DNA from: Collybia mongolica
Lineage: Eukaryota > Basidiomycota > Agaricomycetes > Agaricales > Clitocybaceae
Assembly: GCA_013420905.1 (NCBI GenBank)
Contig: JAAXNY010000008.1
Coordinates: forward strand, 1,116,001-1,180,000
Length of the DNA stretch: 64,000 nt
Direction of reading: 5' to 3'
The first letter of the stretch is position 1. Each line of letters begins with the position of its first letter. The translations under genes and the position numbers were made by a program. The notes under the pieces are model-generated. The model searched no databases, had not been told where the DNA came from, and worked only from the letters and a program-made list of their open reading frames with translations. This document shows, in pieces, positions 1 through 10,586 of this stretch.

Positions 1-816
1 AAGTCTATCAAATGACATTGGTGGTCGTAGTAATAATCTGTAGGATGCGTCCGACAACCCTCTCATGACTGAATGGCAAATAAATAGCGCCGGTTGTTGC
101 GCCTTCGCAGTTTTTTCATATTGGTGATATAACTTGTATGTCAAGTTTTCTGCTTTTACTACCTATCTAACAAACGAGAAAAAACAATAGTCGGTATTGA
201 TTTCCCCAAAAAAGGCCTAGGATGATGTTGTGAAATTCCTCTGATTCCACAATGTGGTCAGTGGCTTCGTCCCCATATAGGATGAAGGTGGCTCAAGAGT
301 GCGTCAACGGTTCGATGTAGATCATGAAAGGAATGCAAGTGCATTTACAAGTACGAACTTCACACAACTTCATGCCTACATACGCGGGGCCCATTCCCTA
401 AGCCCTCACCGCAACCATACCATAGAGCCTACCGCCTTCACACATGCACTAAATGTGTTCAAAGCGGACGGTTATTTGGTGCAGGAGGAATGGCGGAGTA
501 GTTTCCAAGGTCAAGTTCTTGTCACAGATAGGCTTATGACGCGGCCAGTCTGCTCTTTGGCACTCCCTAGTACCGCGCTCCGTTTAGTCTTTTCCTGGAT
601 AGGATCAGCGCAGGGAGCTTACTTGGAGCAGTACCAAGTTCTTCGCGAAAGATCGACCTCCCTGTACCCCGTACACTGCCTAAGTGGTGAGCCGGCTTCC
701 GGTTGCTCGCAGCTCTCACAGGCCTTTACGGGAGCTTCTGTCATGGTCCGTTGTGGCTTGGGAACTAAGACATAATGGTGAAGAGCAAAAAAACCTTGTT
801 ATGTTAGTCAAGGTCG
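1..816. other. No supported gene at the left edge
   Basis: A 158-codon open frame lies on the plus strand at 299-775. It has no recognisable motif, no splice structure and a composition like random translation, so it is not called. No repeat or RNA gene is apparent. Confidence 0.5.
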
Positions 817-1317
817 TCACCAAATGGTCGCCTGGCGCTCGCAAAGGTAATGATCCCTGAACACAATAGACATCTCCCGAGCCACTTTAATGCGAGGATC
901 TGAGGTAGGTCGTAGTTTGTTGCCGCCGGGAAATGGAAATGATAGAGAGGTTTCTGGAAAACGAGATGAATCCACCAGGGTGTATGTCTTCAATAGGTTG
1001 AGAAGACCAGCACCATTGGCTTTCTCCAAAGACTCTAGGGTGACATCAACACTATATATTCGTGAAACATCCGTCTTGAGGAATTCGCAAGCATGGACAT
1101 GGTCTTCCAGTATGTGTTCCTGGCGAGTGGCTTTCGATGCATTTTGCCAGGTCTTAGCAAATTCCATTTTGTCAATCACCTCCACTTTGACAGCCAAATC
1201 ATGTTGTACTCCGCATAGATCGCGAAAGACAGTGCGGTAGGTAGTGAGCATTGACTCTGTCTCGTTATTGCCGCTGCCGGAGGGGGGAGCTTTAATGTCT
1301 AACGGCGAGGTTAGAAC
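817..1317 (-). CDS. Terminal exon of an unresolved hypothetical gene
   Basis: A long minus-strand frame ends in a stop at 817 and can be entered through a good acceptor (CTCAG) just upstream of 1317, giving about 166 residues. Codon use and residue balance look protein-coding: an amphipathic middle, then LRPTSDPRIKVAREMSIVF and a charged tail near the end. I do not recognise the family. The 5' exons could not be settled. Minus-strand frames at 1428-1655, about 2006-2263 and 2661-2933 also look partly coding and may belong to the same gene or to a decayed one. The C-terminus is reasonably supported, but the product and the start are unknown. Confidence 0.4.
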   Translation of the reverse strand, partial: VLTSPLDIKAPPSGSGNNETESMLTTYRTVFRDLCGVQHDLAVKVEVIDKMEFAKTWQNASKATRQEHILEDHVHACEFLKTDVSRIYSVDVTLESLEKANGAGLLNLLKTYTLVDSSRFPETSLSFPFPGGNKLRPTSDPRIKVAREMSIVFRDHYLCERQATIW

Positions 1318-3100
1318 CTGAGATTCTCAATTTTTGTTCCATGCGACTGGGTTGTTGGGGTAACCAGTGCGAAAGCTAGACTGTGACACCAAATAATATG
1401 GAAAGAGCGTGAGGTAAGACGGTGGGTTTAGGAGAATTCAGAGCTGATGAGGGAGCAGTCCAAGTACTTAGGGGTATGTATCTCCGTCAACTTCCTCTCA
1501 TCATTAATATATGGGACCATTATGGGGTCACACTCAAAACAGAGATAATCCTCTCGAATCACGTTGAGCCGAGGCGGCTCCTCTATGGAACAGTATTGGA
1601 ACCGGTTAGAGACTGGGGGAAAGTCGAGCGGTGCCATTCTAATCCCCATATACAACTCACCGCATTGATTGGCTTCCTCCTGAAAATTGTTGGCGCCTAA
1701 TAACCAAGCTGTGATCCATCAACGCCGATGAGATTACGGCCACGAGATGCGCGAATTCTTGGTTCAAGTTCAAACCCGAATGGACGATAGTGTAGGCATC
1801 GTCATTAACAACGAAATTTTGTCATACCCTATGGGGAGACATGGCGCCAATCCCACTATACGGCGTGGACGACCCCGTCGTCACAATAACTGGGTTCCCA
1901 CTATAGAGCTGTGCTTGTCACGTTCTCCAATGCCACATTCTTTCCGCATATTGGTTTGTGTCGGCCCCGATATGTTTTCTAACATTTTCTTTAAACAGAT
2001 GTTATTCAAACATGAGCGCAGTGTAAAGCCTTCGGAACCGTTGGCTGATCTTGAACAGCAATACACCCTCCGACCGAGAACTCCTCATGGTTTGCATCAC
2101 TTGAAGGGAGAGTTGAGGAACATGAGGGGCGGATCGGGCTCTCGGATGACAGATATGGTTCGTTCGTCCTACAGGACTCGCAGCACCTCACACCCTCGTC
2201 GTAACGAGCACGCATCAGCATGGATTTCTCCTTCGTAGCAGCAGCTCCATATGTATCCTTCACTGCGTTTCTGATCTCTGGGTCTATGTACCTTCTTGAT
2301 TTTGGACTGAGTCTTAGAAAGCCAAGGAGTTCCTGAGCGGTGAAATACAGAAATGAACCTGACCGAATGGGACCATGGAATGAAGTAGACCAATAAGCCT
2401 ACCTATTTACATAGGTATTCTCTAGAGTCATGATGAGCAGCGCATGCGCGGCATTCATTGCCAGGTCTGCACCAAGAGTGACGGCCATCCCAGGGTGCTG
2501 AAAGGACAGCGAGATCGAACTCTTTCCGCCCCAGACCTTTCAAGTGCAAAGAGCCCCACGCCTCCGACCCTCGGGCCCGAACATGGCCTTCGAACATAGA
2601 CCTGCGTCGCGAACCAATCTGCAGCCTTCCAGGAAGTACGGAATTCGAACGCTGTCATGATCAGCCGTATGAACATCCAAAATTCGTGCTGCAGGGCACA
2701 GAGGCTTTTGAGACACTTGCAGAAGGTACGGAAGGTAGCTTCTTCGGGTTTGGGGTGGTGTGAAGACGTGAGTCGAGCGGCGGCTGTGCTTTCCAATCAC
2801 TATTCCAACTAACGGGATCATGTAAGTAAGGGGACTCGGGCTCTAGAAGAGATGTATAGAGTGGAACATTAATCTCGGAATCATTGTATATGCCTAGACT
2901 GAGATGGACCTGTATAGAATGGCGAACCGTCACTTATGCCTTTGACAGAGAGAGAATTGCACGAGAGATGTCCTGTCTAGCCGACTCTGGGATGCTGAAG
3001 CACTGCGCGGGGAATTATTAGACATGCATAAGATATAAAATGACAGAGTCCGGAGTTGTGTATATGATTACATACAATGAGACGATGAGAGTCCAAAGCT
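1318..3100 (-). other. Possible upstream exons or gene remnant, unresolved
   Basis: Several short minus-strand frames look coding by eye. Examples are 1428-1655, 2006-2263 (contains RCCESCRTNEPYLSSES) and 2661-2933 (contains VPLYTSLLEPESPYLHDP). I could not join them with consistent splice phases. They may be 5' exons of the gene ending at 817 or pieces of a decayed gene. Confidence 0.25.
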
Positions 3101-4156
3101 TTAATGCGTATCACCGAATATACTTCCCAGCTTCTTCCAGAATCCAACCTTGGGCTCATACCTGTCCTGTCCACTGATACCTACAATCAACTTTCCGCCG
3201 CGTGAATTGAGCTGACAGAAGTCAAGGGCCTGAGTATTTTCACGGCTTGTTCTCGACAACGTCTGGTCTCCCACTAATACGAGGGCCTCCTCATCGTCGT
3301 TTTTAATAATCCGCATCAGAGCGGCCAGGGCGGGTAAAAACTGAATATTGCCTTGCCGTGTGCTCAGCTGAATTGCACCGCAGAACGTTTTCGGAATGAA
3401 CAGGATTATATCCCCTAAGATAAAGACTTAGTATGCTCCGACGAGGGATGGGTTATGAACGGACGTGCCTCGCCGCGAAAAAACTTCGAGACCTATCCGA
3501 GGTCGTGTAATGGGTGCAGGTAGCTGTACCAATAGCGATGAAATCTGGGTTGCACAACAGATTCGTGAAGATACATACCAATTTTATCATTATGTTTCCA
3601 GTGCGACTGGATACCAGCACTGAAGCTTTTGACGCGTCATGTACATCCCCTGTCGTCCCCAAATCCAGCGAAATCGCTCCTCCGCGAGTTCTAAAAGATG
3701 CGTGCGGGGGGTTCTTCTTCCGACCTTTGTGACCCTTTGCGTCGAAGCCGCCTAGTGAAGGGATTCGGGGGTCAATATAGAAAGTCCCTATCAAAGATGC
3801 CAGAGATTAAGTATATTATAAGAATAGTATCAATGTATCATCCCGACCTGACAATGGTTTGGGACCCGTCTGAAGATGCACCTGGTTCACGGTGGGGGCT
3901 GGAACAGGGCCACGTTGGGGTGGTGGTGGACCGGCGAGGGCTGACGAGCTTGAACTACGTGATAAATCGCGCCGTGGAGGGGCTAGGAGAGGCTTGTCTT
4001 TGGGTGAATCGCTGTATGGTGGGGGTTGCTGCTCCTTTTTCTGTAACGTATCAGATATGGGGTCGGTAAGTATAGGGATGTGATACAACGGGTGATCAGC
4101 CGGAAACTTGCCTCCGAAGAGCTGCTAGCTTCACGACTTCGACTGTCGACGATCAT
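3101..4156 (-). CDS. DUF7330 domain protein
   Basis: Five exons join in phase: 4156-4112, 4040-3848, 3787-3579, 3523-3493 (31 nt) and 3414-3101, total 792 nt, 263 residues. The N-terminus is a short Ser/Pro-rich stretch with a PPPYSDSP motif. The core alternates short beta-type repeats: GTFYIDPRIP, VSSRTGNIMIKL, LSTRQGNIQFLPALAALM, then CQLNSRGGKLIVGISG and the terminal VGFWKKLGSIFG. This arrangement is characteristic of DUF7330, a family of unknown function greatly expanded in Agaricomycetes. The first intron begins with GC (GCAAGT) rather than GT. I chose the ATG at 4156 because it reaches the repeat core only through that GC-AG intron. No enzymatic role can be claimed. Confidence 0.8.
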
Positions 4157-5187
4157 GGCTGAATGGTAGAGAGGCTCTTCAAGCGTCAAGCTCGAGGAAT
4201 GGAAACCTGCAAGAATTTGCTGGTGAGGATGATTTGCAAGGCTGTAGATCTCCATTTTGTGAATTCCGAGGCTGTCCAACGTGACTGCGCACGCTGCGGC
4301 TCGCGTGTTCCTCACGTGCAAACATTCAGTACCGTATGCAGTGACTGCATAGCTTTCAAGAACAGAACTACGTGATTCTGCGCTATGTAATGAGCTACCA
4401 TCAAAATGGGGGGACTTACATACTACATACTCTACACTGGTTATTTTCACGACCGATATTTCTCACGTCGGGTTTTGCTGACATCTCTATCGACGTGCGA
4501 CGCGTTGGACGCCGTTGGCGGGACTACCACCAGTCTTTTGGTGATAACATACGAGCCAAACCCATCCCGTCAACCCCGGGGCTTGGACATCAGGACCCTA
4601 TCTTGGTGAGGCTGCGTATCATTCCGGATTCGACGCTTCAACTCCGGGCAACCATGAACAGTCCTTGTTATGATTGTTTCTACTATTTGGGATTCACGAT
4701 CGGAAACGCTATGTACGGACAGCTTGGGAAATCCCATGGTTTTAAATCGGACTGAAGAGCGCAAGGTGTTGGACGGCCTTCCGCAGCTTGGAAGGGAAGG
4801 TGCGAAGGGTCCTATTAGCGATTAAAGTCTGTTGCGTTCGACCCAGCCATTGAGTGCTAACTCCTGGTCAGAATTGGACTTATCTCATGAGACTTCAGTG
4901 CGGAGTGTCTGTATACTCGTGCCTCAAATCGAGATGGTGGTCATCAGTAATACATATGCTAGATGTTCATTAGATCCCCTGGGGTTGAGATAGTTCCCGA
5001 ACAAACACCCATTACAATTAAACAAACGCAACAGACAATCTACAAAGTAAGTAGTACTTAAAGTAGGCATGCCTTATATCAAAGTAAATTTAGAACACAA
5101 AGATAGATCTAGTATAGCCTCGCAACACGTGAGTGGGGGTGTGAGCGGATGCATAAAAAAGCAGAACATGAATCATAAAAGCTGTGT
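4157..5187. other. Intergenic, nothing recognised
   Basis: This is the promoter side of the DUF7330 gene and the 3' side of the DnaJ gene. Open frames at 4372-4755 and 5069-5350 are short and lack splice logic or recognisable motifs; the second overlaps the antisense of the DnaJ terminal exon. Confidence 0.5.
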
Positions 5188-7551
5188 TCACTGTGTGGCA
5201 TGGGGTTCCGTGGGGTGGGCAGCCGTTTCCTTCGGCTTCTCAGCCTCCTTTGCTTGTCGAATCATTTCCTCACGCTTGGCCTTCGCCGCCTTGGTTGCGG
5301 ATTGTTTTGACTTGGGTGCTGCTGCCTCTGCGACCATTCTGAGAGCGTGATGCACCGCATCAGCTACTACGTGGAAATACGTTTCTAGAGAAACTTACCT
5401 CTCGAGTTCTCGACGTTCCTGGTCTGATTCGTCGGGGATCGTTGACTTGAAAATTGTACCAATTAAGAGGAGAGCCTGTTCAGATACACATAAGTACAAG
5501 AGGGGGAAAGTAAGGAACAAGGGCTAACCTTGGCTCGATTGTAGAGCACGATATCAGATTGACCAGGCTCTTTTAGAACGTTATCGACGACCTTTTATAC
5601 CTACTCAGCCGTGTTCGACAAAAAATCGGGCTCAATTGCCTACCTCGCGCAACACCTGAATAACTTCCAGTCTTGCACCACGCCATGACGCGAGCATAAT
5701 CTAGTATAACGTGAGGGAACTGAGGTTGAGAGGATAGACAAGCCACGTACCTTTCCTGTGACATCCATCTCTAGAGCTCTGAGCTCCTCCTCGCCGGCCT
5801 CACCCTTGGCCTGTACTTTCTCCATTTCCTTGGGACGTCCATTACATCTAGAGACTCTTGCACAGTTTGTATAGAGAACGGCTCACAAGCATCATATCCC
5901 GTACACTCAGACTAGATAGAATCATGAGACGACAAACATATGATCTTGAACAACGCAACACTTACGCGCTTCCAATGACCCCCCAGACATCTTTGGCAAG
6001 TGTGCCCTTCTCCTTCAGGCGCGAGAAGAATCCAGGGCTAAAAGTTCAAGTTGGTGCGAAATTAATTGTGTGGATGGTGAGGATACGCACATGCCCAAAA
6101 ATTTCCGTGACTTCACGAAGGACGATGCCTTCATTATATAAACGTGACCTATAGCATGTAAGAGCTAAAAGTGCACAAAGAACAGGCGTCAGCTGAATAT
6201 ATGCATACCCCGCGCGCTCACATACCTCGACGCCAAAGCTCTCCAGCTTCAGATCATCTGCCTCCCGCCTCATCTTCTTCTCAAACGCGATTGCCTCTGG
6301 ATCGTCCTTCTCCCCAGGATGCTTTGCCTCGACAAACGGCCTTAGGCGCTCAATCAACTTAGTTGTTAACAGCGCCACCCGCGTTTCCATGACTTTCCGC
6401 CGTTCGCGCTCCTGCTCTCGAAGCTTCTCCTTCTGCTCCTGAGTGATCTTGTTCCTCTTCCGTGCGGCCTCCTTTTGCCTCTCCTTCTCCTTCTCTTTAT
6501 CACTGGGTGAAGGCGACACCGACTGTGGCGCGTCCCCATGGGGTACAAGGGAGGAGTGTTGGTGCTGAGCATCTGGACGAACGGGGGTAGTTGGAACAGA
6601 GGTCGGATGGGGGGCGGCAGAAGGTGCAGCTGGGGGAGGAGTGTGAGGCCGGGAAGAGGGTGTAGCCGTTGGTGCTTTGGTTGATTGAGCATCTCCGTTT
6701 GTAGGCGCACCAGCGACGGGAGTGGAGGGATTTGTACCGTCACTGTTTAGGTGTTTCTCGATTTCGGCCTTCTCTTCGTCGGTCATCATGGTCGAAGCCA
6801 CGGATGTCATGTCTTTCATGATTGATATTTCTCCGATCTGGGGAGAGGCACAATCTAGCTTTGATGTTGCGGGACAGCGATGAACTCACGTAGTCCACAA
6901 AACGTTCACCTCCAAACACATTAGCGAAGAACCCGGCTGCATCCTCCATATTAATTCCACCCTCTTTGTCAACCTGTTCACCGGGAAGAATGATGTCAGG
7001 ATTTCACTCAGGGCATGGATGATAAGAAGCGGGGCACACCATAGTCTTTCCATTTTTGTCGTAAACGGCTCGTAGATTCTGTAGAGGGGTCGCTTTGGGA
7101 ACTGTATCTCACATATAGGGTATCCATGTAAAGACGCACAGAGTCAGACAATACTTGATATGCTTTGCTGTAGAGTTCGTTGAAGACCACGTTAAGTTCA
7201 TCGTTACATTGAGGAATACTCCGGTATTACGTACCTTATCTCCTTGAACTTTTCTTCGGCATCAGGGGAAGGATTCTTGTCTGGATGGTACTGGTAGAAA
7301 TGAATTGGATAAGCGTCGAGGACAGGCAAATTACGCGGATGAATTGTTGGAAGGAGTAAGCGAGGAAATGGATGCGCACTCTCATGGCCTGCTTCCTGTA
7401 CGCCTTCTTCAACTCTGTGTCATCTGCATCTACGCCCACCCCGAGCTGCCCAGGAATGACGAAAGATTAGCATCCGTGTGTCAAATATTGTTTTTTATTT
7501 TAATTGAAAAGAGCGTACTAGATCATAGTATTCAGTTTCGACGGGAGGCAT
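5188..7551 (-). CDS. DnaJ-X (Caj1/Djp1-type) J-domain co-chaperone
   Basis: The start at 7551 gives MPPVETEYYDLLGV across an intron (7518-7446). The next exons supply KKAYRKQAMR, then the HPD catalytic tripeptide (YHPDKNPSPDAEEKFKEI), then SKAYQVLSDSNLRAVYDKNG, a complete J domain. VDKEGGINMEDAAGFFANVFGGERF follows in split exons, and this is the start of the DnaJ-X region of yeast Caj1, Djp1 and Xdj-like proteins. A Pro/Thr/Ser-rich linker comes next, then a Lys/Glu/Arg-rich helix (ITQEQKEKLREQERERRK), LTTKLIERLRPFVEAKHPGE and a basic C-terminus ending at 5188. The protein should stimulate Hsp70 ATPase and deliver clients. In yeast, relatives act in peroxisomal import and at membranes, but the location here is not shown by the sequence. 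At least eight short introns are present. Confidence 0.9.
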
Positions 7552-7766
7552 TCGTGATAGTAACGGATAGAATTATTATAGGGGGTCGTAAGAGGACGTT
7601 GAGTAGAATGAAGCAGTCGGAGCGCAAGCCGTGGTGGAGTTGAAACACAGGCTTTTGATATCTAGTCTGAACTGCCTAACTGAGCCACAATAAATAATTG
7701 ATTGTGTAATTATTTTTTTTTGCGATGGACATTGTAAATGCACACAGCATTTCAGGTTTTCAAGTG

Positions 7767-7780
7767 ATATATATATATAT
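7767..7780. repeat. (AT)7 microsatellite
   Basis: Seven AT dinucleotides lie in the AT-rich spacer between two minus-strand genes. No function is implied. Confidence 0.9.
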
Positions 7781-7968
7781 GTTACAACAGAATAGATGTA
7801 TGTAGTAGTGTGTGAGTAGTAGCAATATAATGGAATAGCGAATAAAAACAGTGCGCGTAATGAAGGAGGTACTGTGAGTATAGTGTAAACCAAGGTAATC
7901 CAGTCCGAGGAGCCAGAGAGAAATGATAATGATAAGAGGTATCGCTAGGGAACCAACCATTCAACATG

Positions 7969-8873
7969 CTAATCCTTGTCTGCTTCCACAGCATGTGTCG
8001 AAAACCTGACAGCTTTCTTGATAATCTGGGGATCTGATGTGCTACCACGTGGTGACGAAACTGGGGACGAGAGCATGGAGGCAGGCGCAGAGGAGGATCG
8101 CGACCCAGGCAAAAACCGCGCCATGCGAAATTTAAGGGCCGCAATCGAACGATTGGAAGAATTAGGAGTTGGTTTCATCGAGGTTACTGTTGATGACGAC
8201 GCTGATGCGAGCATGAGCCCTGGGTTTGCGACAGGGTTTATAGAGGAATTCGAGTTTGACGTCGCAGGTTTTTTCAGTGATGAGCGTGTCGGAGTTGGTG
8301 GGATGATGATAGGGGAACCTGAACGTTGCTGAGACTTGTCATAAGGGCTCGTGTGGTGATGATGTGGATGCTGTGAACCAGGTGCCGAGTTTCGTTGGGC
8401 GTATGAATAGGGCTGGGCGCGGAGGTGGGGTGTGCGTGACACATGCAGGCCCATTGCTATTTGCTCAATACTTGGGCGCGAAGAAGATGCGTCTTGCTGG
8501 CGGAATCGTGAGGGGCCGGAGTGGGTACGTTCTGCGGGCGTCGAAATCATGCCATAGTTATCAGACTTCTAATAGGGGCAAAACGCATTGAATGTGATGC
8601 TGCTGCACAGAAGAAGACACCACAACTGACTTTACTTTCTGACGATCGTCTCTTGGGTGTTGTTGGGGTTAATGTACGCCGCATGGACATTATGATTCGT
8701 GACGCGGTCTTGTTCGGTGAGGATGAAGTGGACCCCAGGTCAACGTCAACGTAGTGAGTTGTTTGTTTCGATGAAGAGTCGTGTGGGTATCCGGTGCTGC
8801 GCGAGGATGAGTACATCTTTGTAGACATATTTGAAACCGAGCGTCGATGACCTGGCGAGTCGCTGGAAGTCAT
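7969..8873 (-). CDS. Ser/Pro-rich hypothetical protein
   Basis: Two exons (8873-8636 and 8531-7969) join across a GTAAAG...CCCGCAG intron in phase and give 266 residues. Most of the protein is low-complexity Ser/Pro/His, including a run of four His near PGSQHPHHHHTSPY, and is probably disordered. Short ordered-looking segments are IAALKFRMARFLPGS and the C-terminal KKAVRFSTHAVEAD, which resembles the KxVRF-type docking tail seen in PP1-binding proteins; that similarity is only a hint. The ATG at 8873 is the first in frame, although the open frame continues upstream, so an extra 5' exon is possible. The product is not recognised. Confidence 0.65.
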
Positions 8874-10586
8874 AAATGGTGTGATACGGGTGATATGATT
8901 CTGCAGGACAAGGAGGCCGGTTCGAAATTGCCAACGTAGACTGACGTGAGGAGTCCGAACACGAACACGACGCCGCTGCAGGTTTTTTTGGGGGAAAGGA
9001 AATCAACAGACACAATTCCCAGCTTTAGCCGACGCTTACTATTTCGGTAGTTTCCGAAGAGCACAATGTCGGAATCTCTCGTGGCTGTGCTTGCCGTTTC
9101 GCCACTCGTCAGATGCCAATTCAAAGAGATGGCGAATCTTGCCGCTTACATTGCATCCTATTCACTACCGCTCACTAATTCCCCACTCCTTTTGCCATGA
9201 ATCATCCAAGATTCCAATTATACTAGCTTTGATATCTATGACAGCCCATAGGACGTCACGTCGTTACCACGTTGATTTACCACTTCATACATCCGGGTAC
9301 TATCAAGGTAAACTTCGGGCGGGAAGGAGGACACAAACCCGATTTTTGCCGTTGATAAAGCACACGCTCGACGAAATGTCCACGGAAAAACAGCCTCTGA
9401 ATCTGCATTCCCCCGCGTGACGGAGAGTCACGAGAAGATTCCTCATCGTGACAGCACTCTTGTCATTGGATTCTCAAACCAGCCGACTGACTTAGCAATA
9501 CGTTATGCGACTTTCCTATCTCCACCTCCGACGGCGCGAACGGCGAGGGTACATATATCTGCAAGCCTGACTACGATTCGTAAATGATCAACATATTCCC
9601 CATAGTGCCGATCTTGGATGTCTCGGCGGACCGGAGAACTAACCCACCAATTAATTTCCGGTTTGTCAATTTGTGGCACCCCAGTGATCGATACCTCTAT
9701 GTATGTATGTACTCCGGGTGCTATGCTGTCCCCTCGCCAAGTTCCTTGATTCCGAGCAACTATCACGTCTCCCCAAAATCCCCACATTCCGCAGTGTCAT
9801 ACTACGATCCGAGGCCCGGAGCAAATGACCATGGTTGGCCCCGCCACCTCCGAACCACGTTTCGCGTTTTCTTCCGGGGCATTCAACGATGCTTTCCGAC
9901 CGAGTTGGCCATGTGTATGGCTCGGGCCGGCTAACCCGTTTTACCCCAAATTTATCCTTGCGAAGTCGGGAAGCAACACGTACCCGTTGTATGATACGAC
10001 GTGTCACTGCGCCTGGCTGTTTCGTTTTTCCCTAGAACAAGAATACTATATGGCAAGAGGTCATTGGTAGACATTTTTATTTTTCAGGTATGAGACCTAA
10101 ATAAAGAACACCTTTCCGGATCACTTCCCAAGTTCCAACTACGCGTTCACTATGGAAACAGTACGAGCATGAATAGGTTTGTATTCTTTATGGTTTCTAG
10201 CGGTTTTCGATTATACTCTATGATTCTTGAATCGTCGTTTGGAAGAGATACGTGCGCTCGGTTGGTTATTAAAACCACATTCGAAGGAGGAAGTACCTTG
10301 CGCAAGTCTATTTCAAGAGAGTCTATTCAAGTTTATATAAATACATAGTATGTGATGAATGAGTAGAAGATTTGTTGCACCGAGCAGAGTACGAGAAAAG
10401 AAGAATTTGGATAGTAAAAGTCCACTCGATGGCCAGATCCTAATAGCACTATAAAACAGGATAGTGGTACCAGCAGTGTAGGTTGTGAAGGCGTCGCAGT
10501 CAACTCGTCAGCTGAAGGGACACTCAACCGGGCCTATACCGCATGATACAGCTGAATCCTGTCCGTTAAGTCCCTGTTGGAAAAAA
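8874..10586. other. Intergenic, nothing recognised
   Basis: About 1.7 kb between two minus-strand genes. Frames at 9091-9420, 9584-9934 and 9666-10007 overlap on opposite strands without splice logic. No RNA gene or mobile element was seen. Confidence 0.45.

Noticed and set aside
299..775. 158-codon plus-strand frame at the left edge
   Set aside because: Composition and lack of motif or intron suggest chance.
1760..1790. tRNA-like B box (GGTTCAAGTTC)
   Set aside because: No A box or cloverleaf-forming arms at the required distance.
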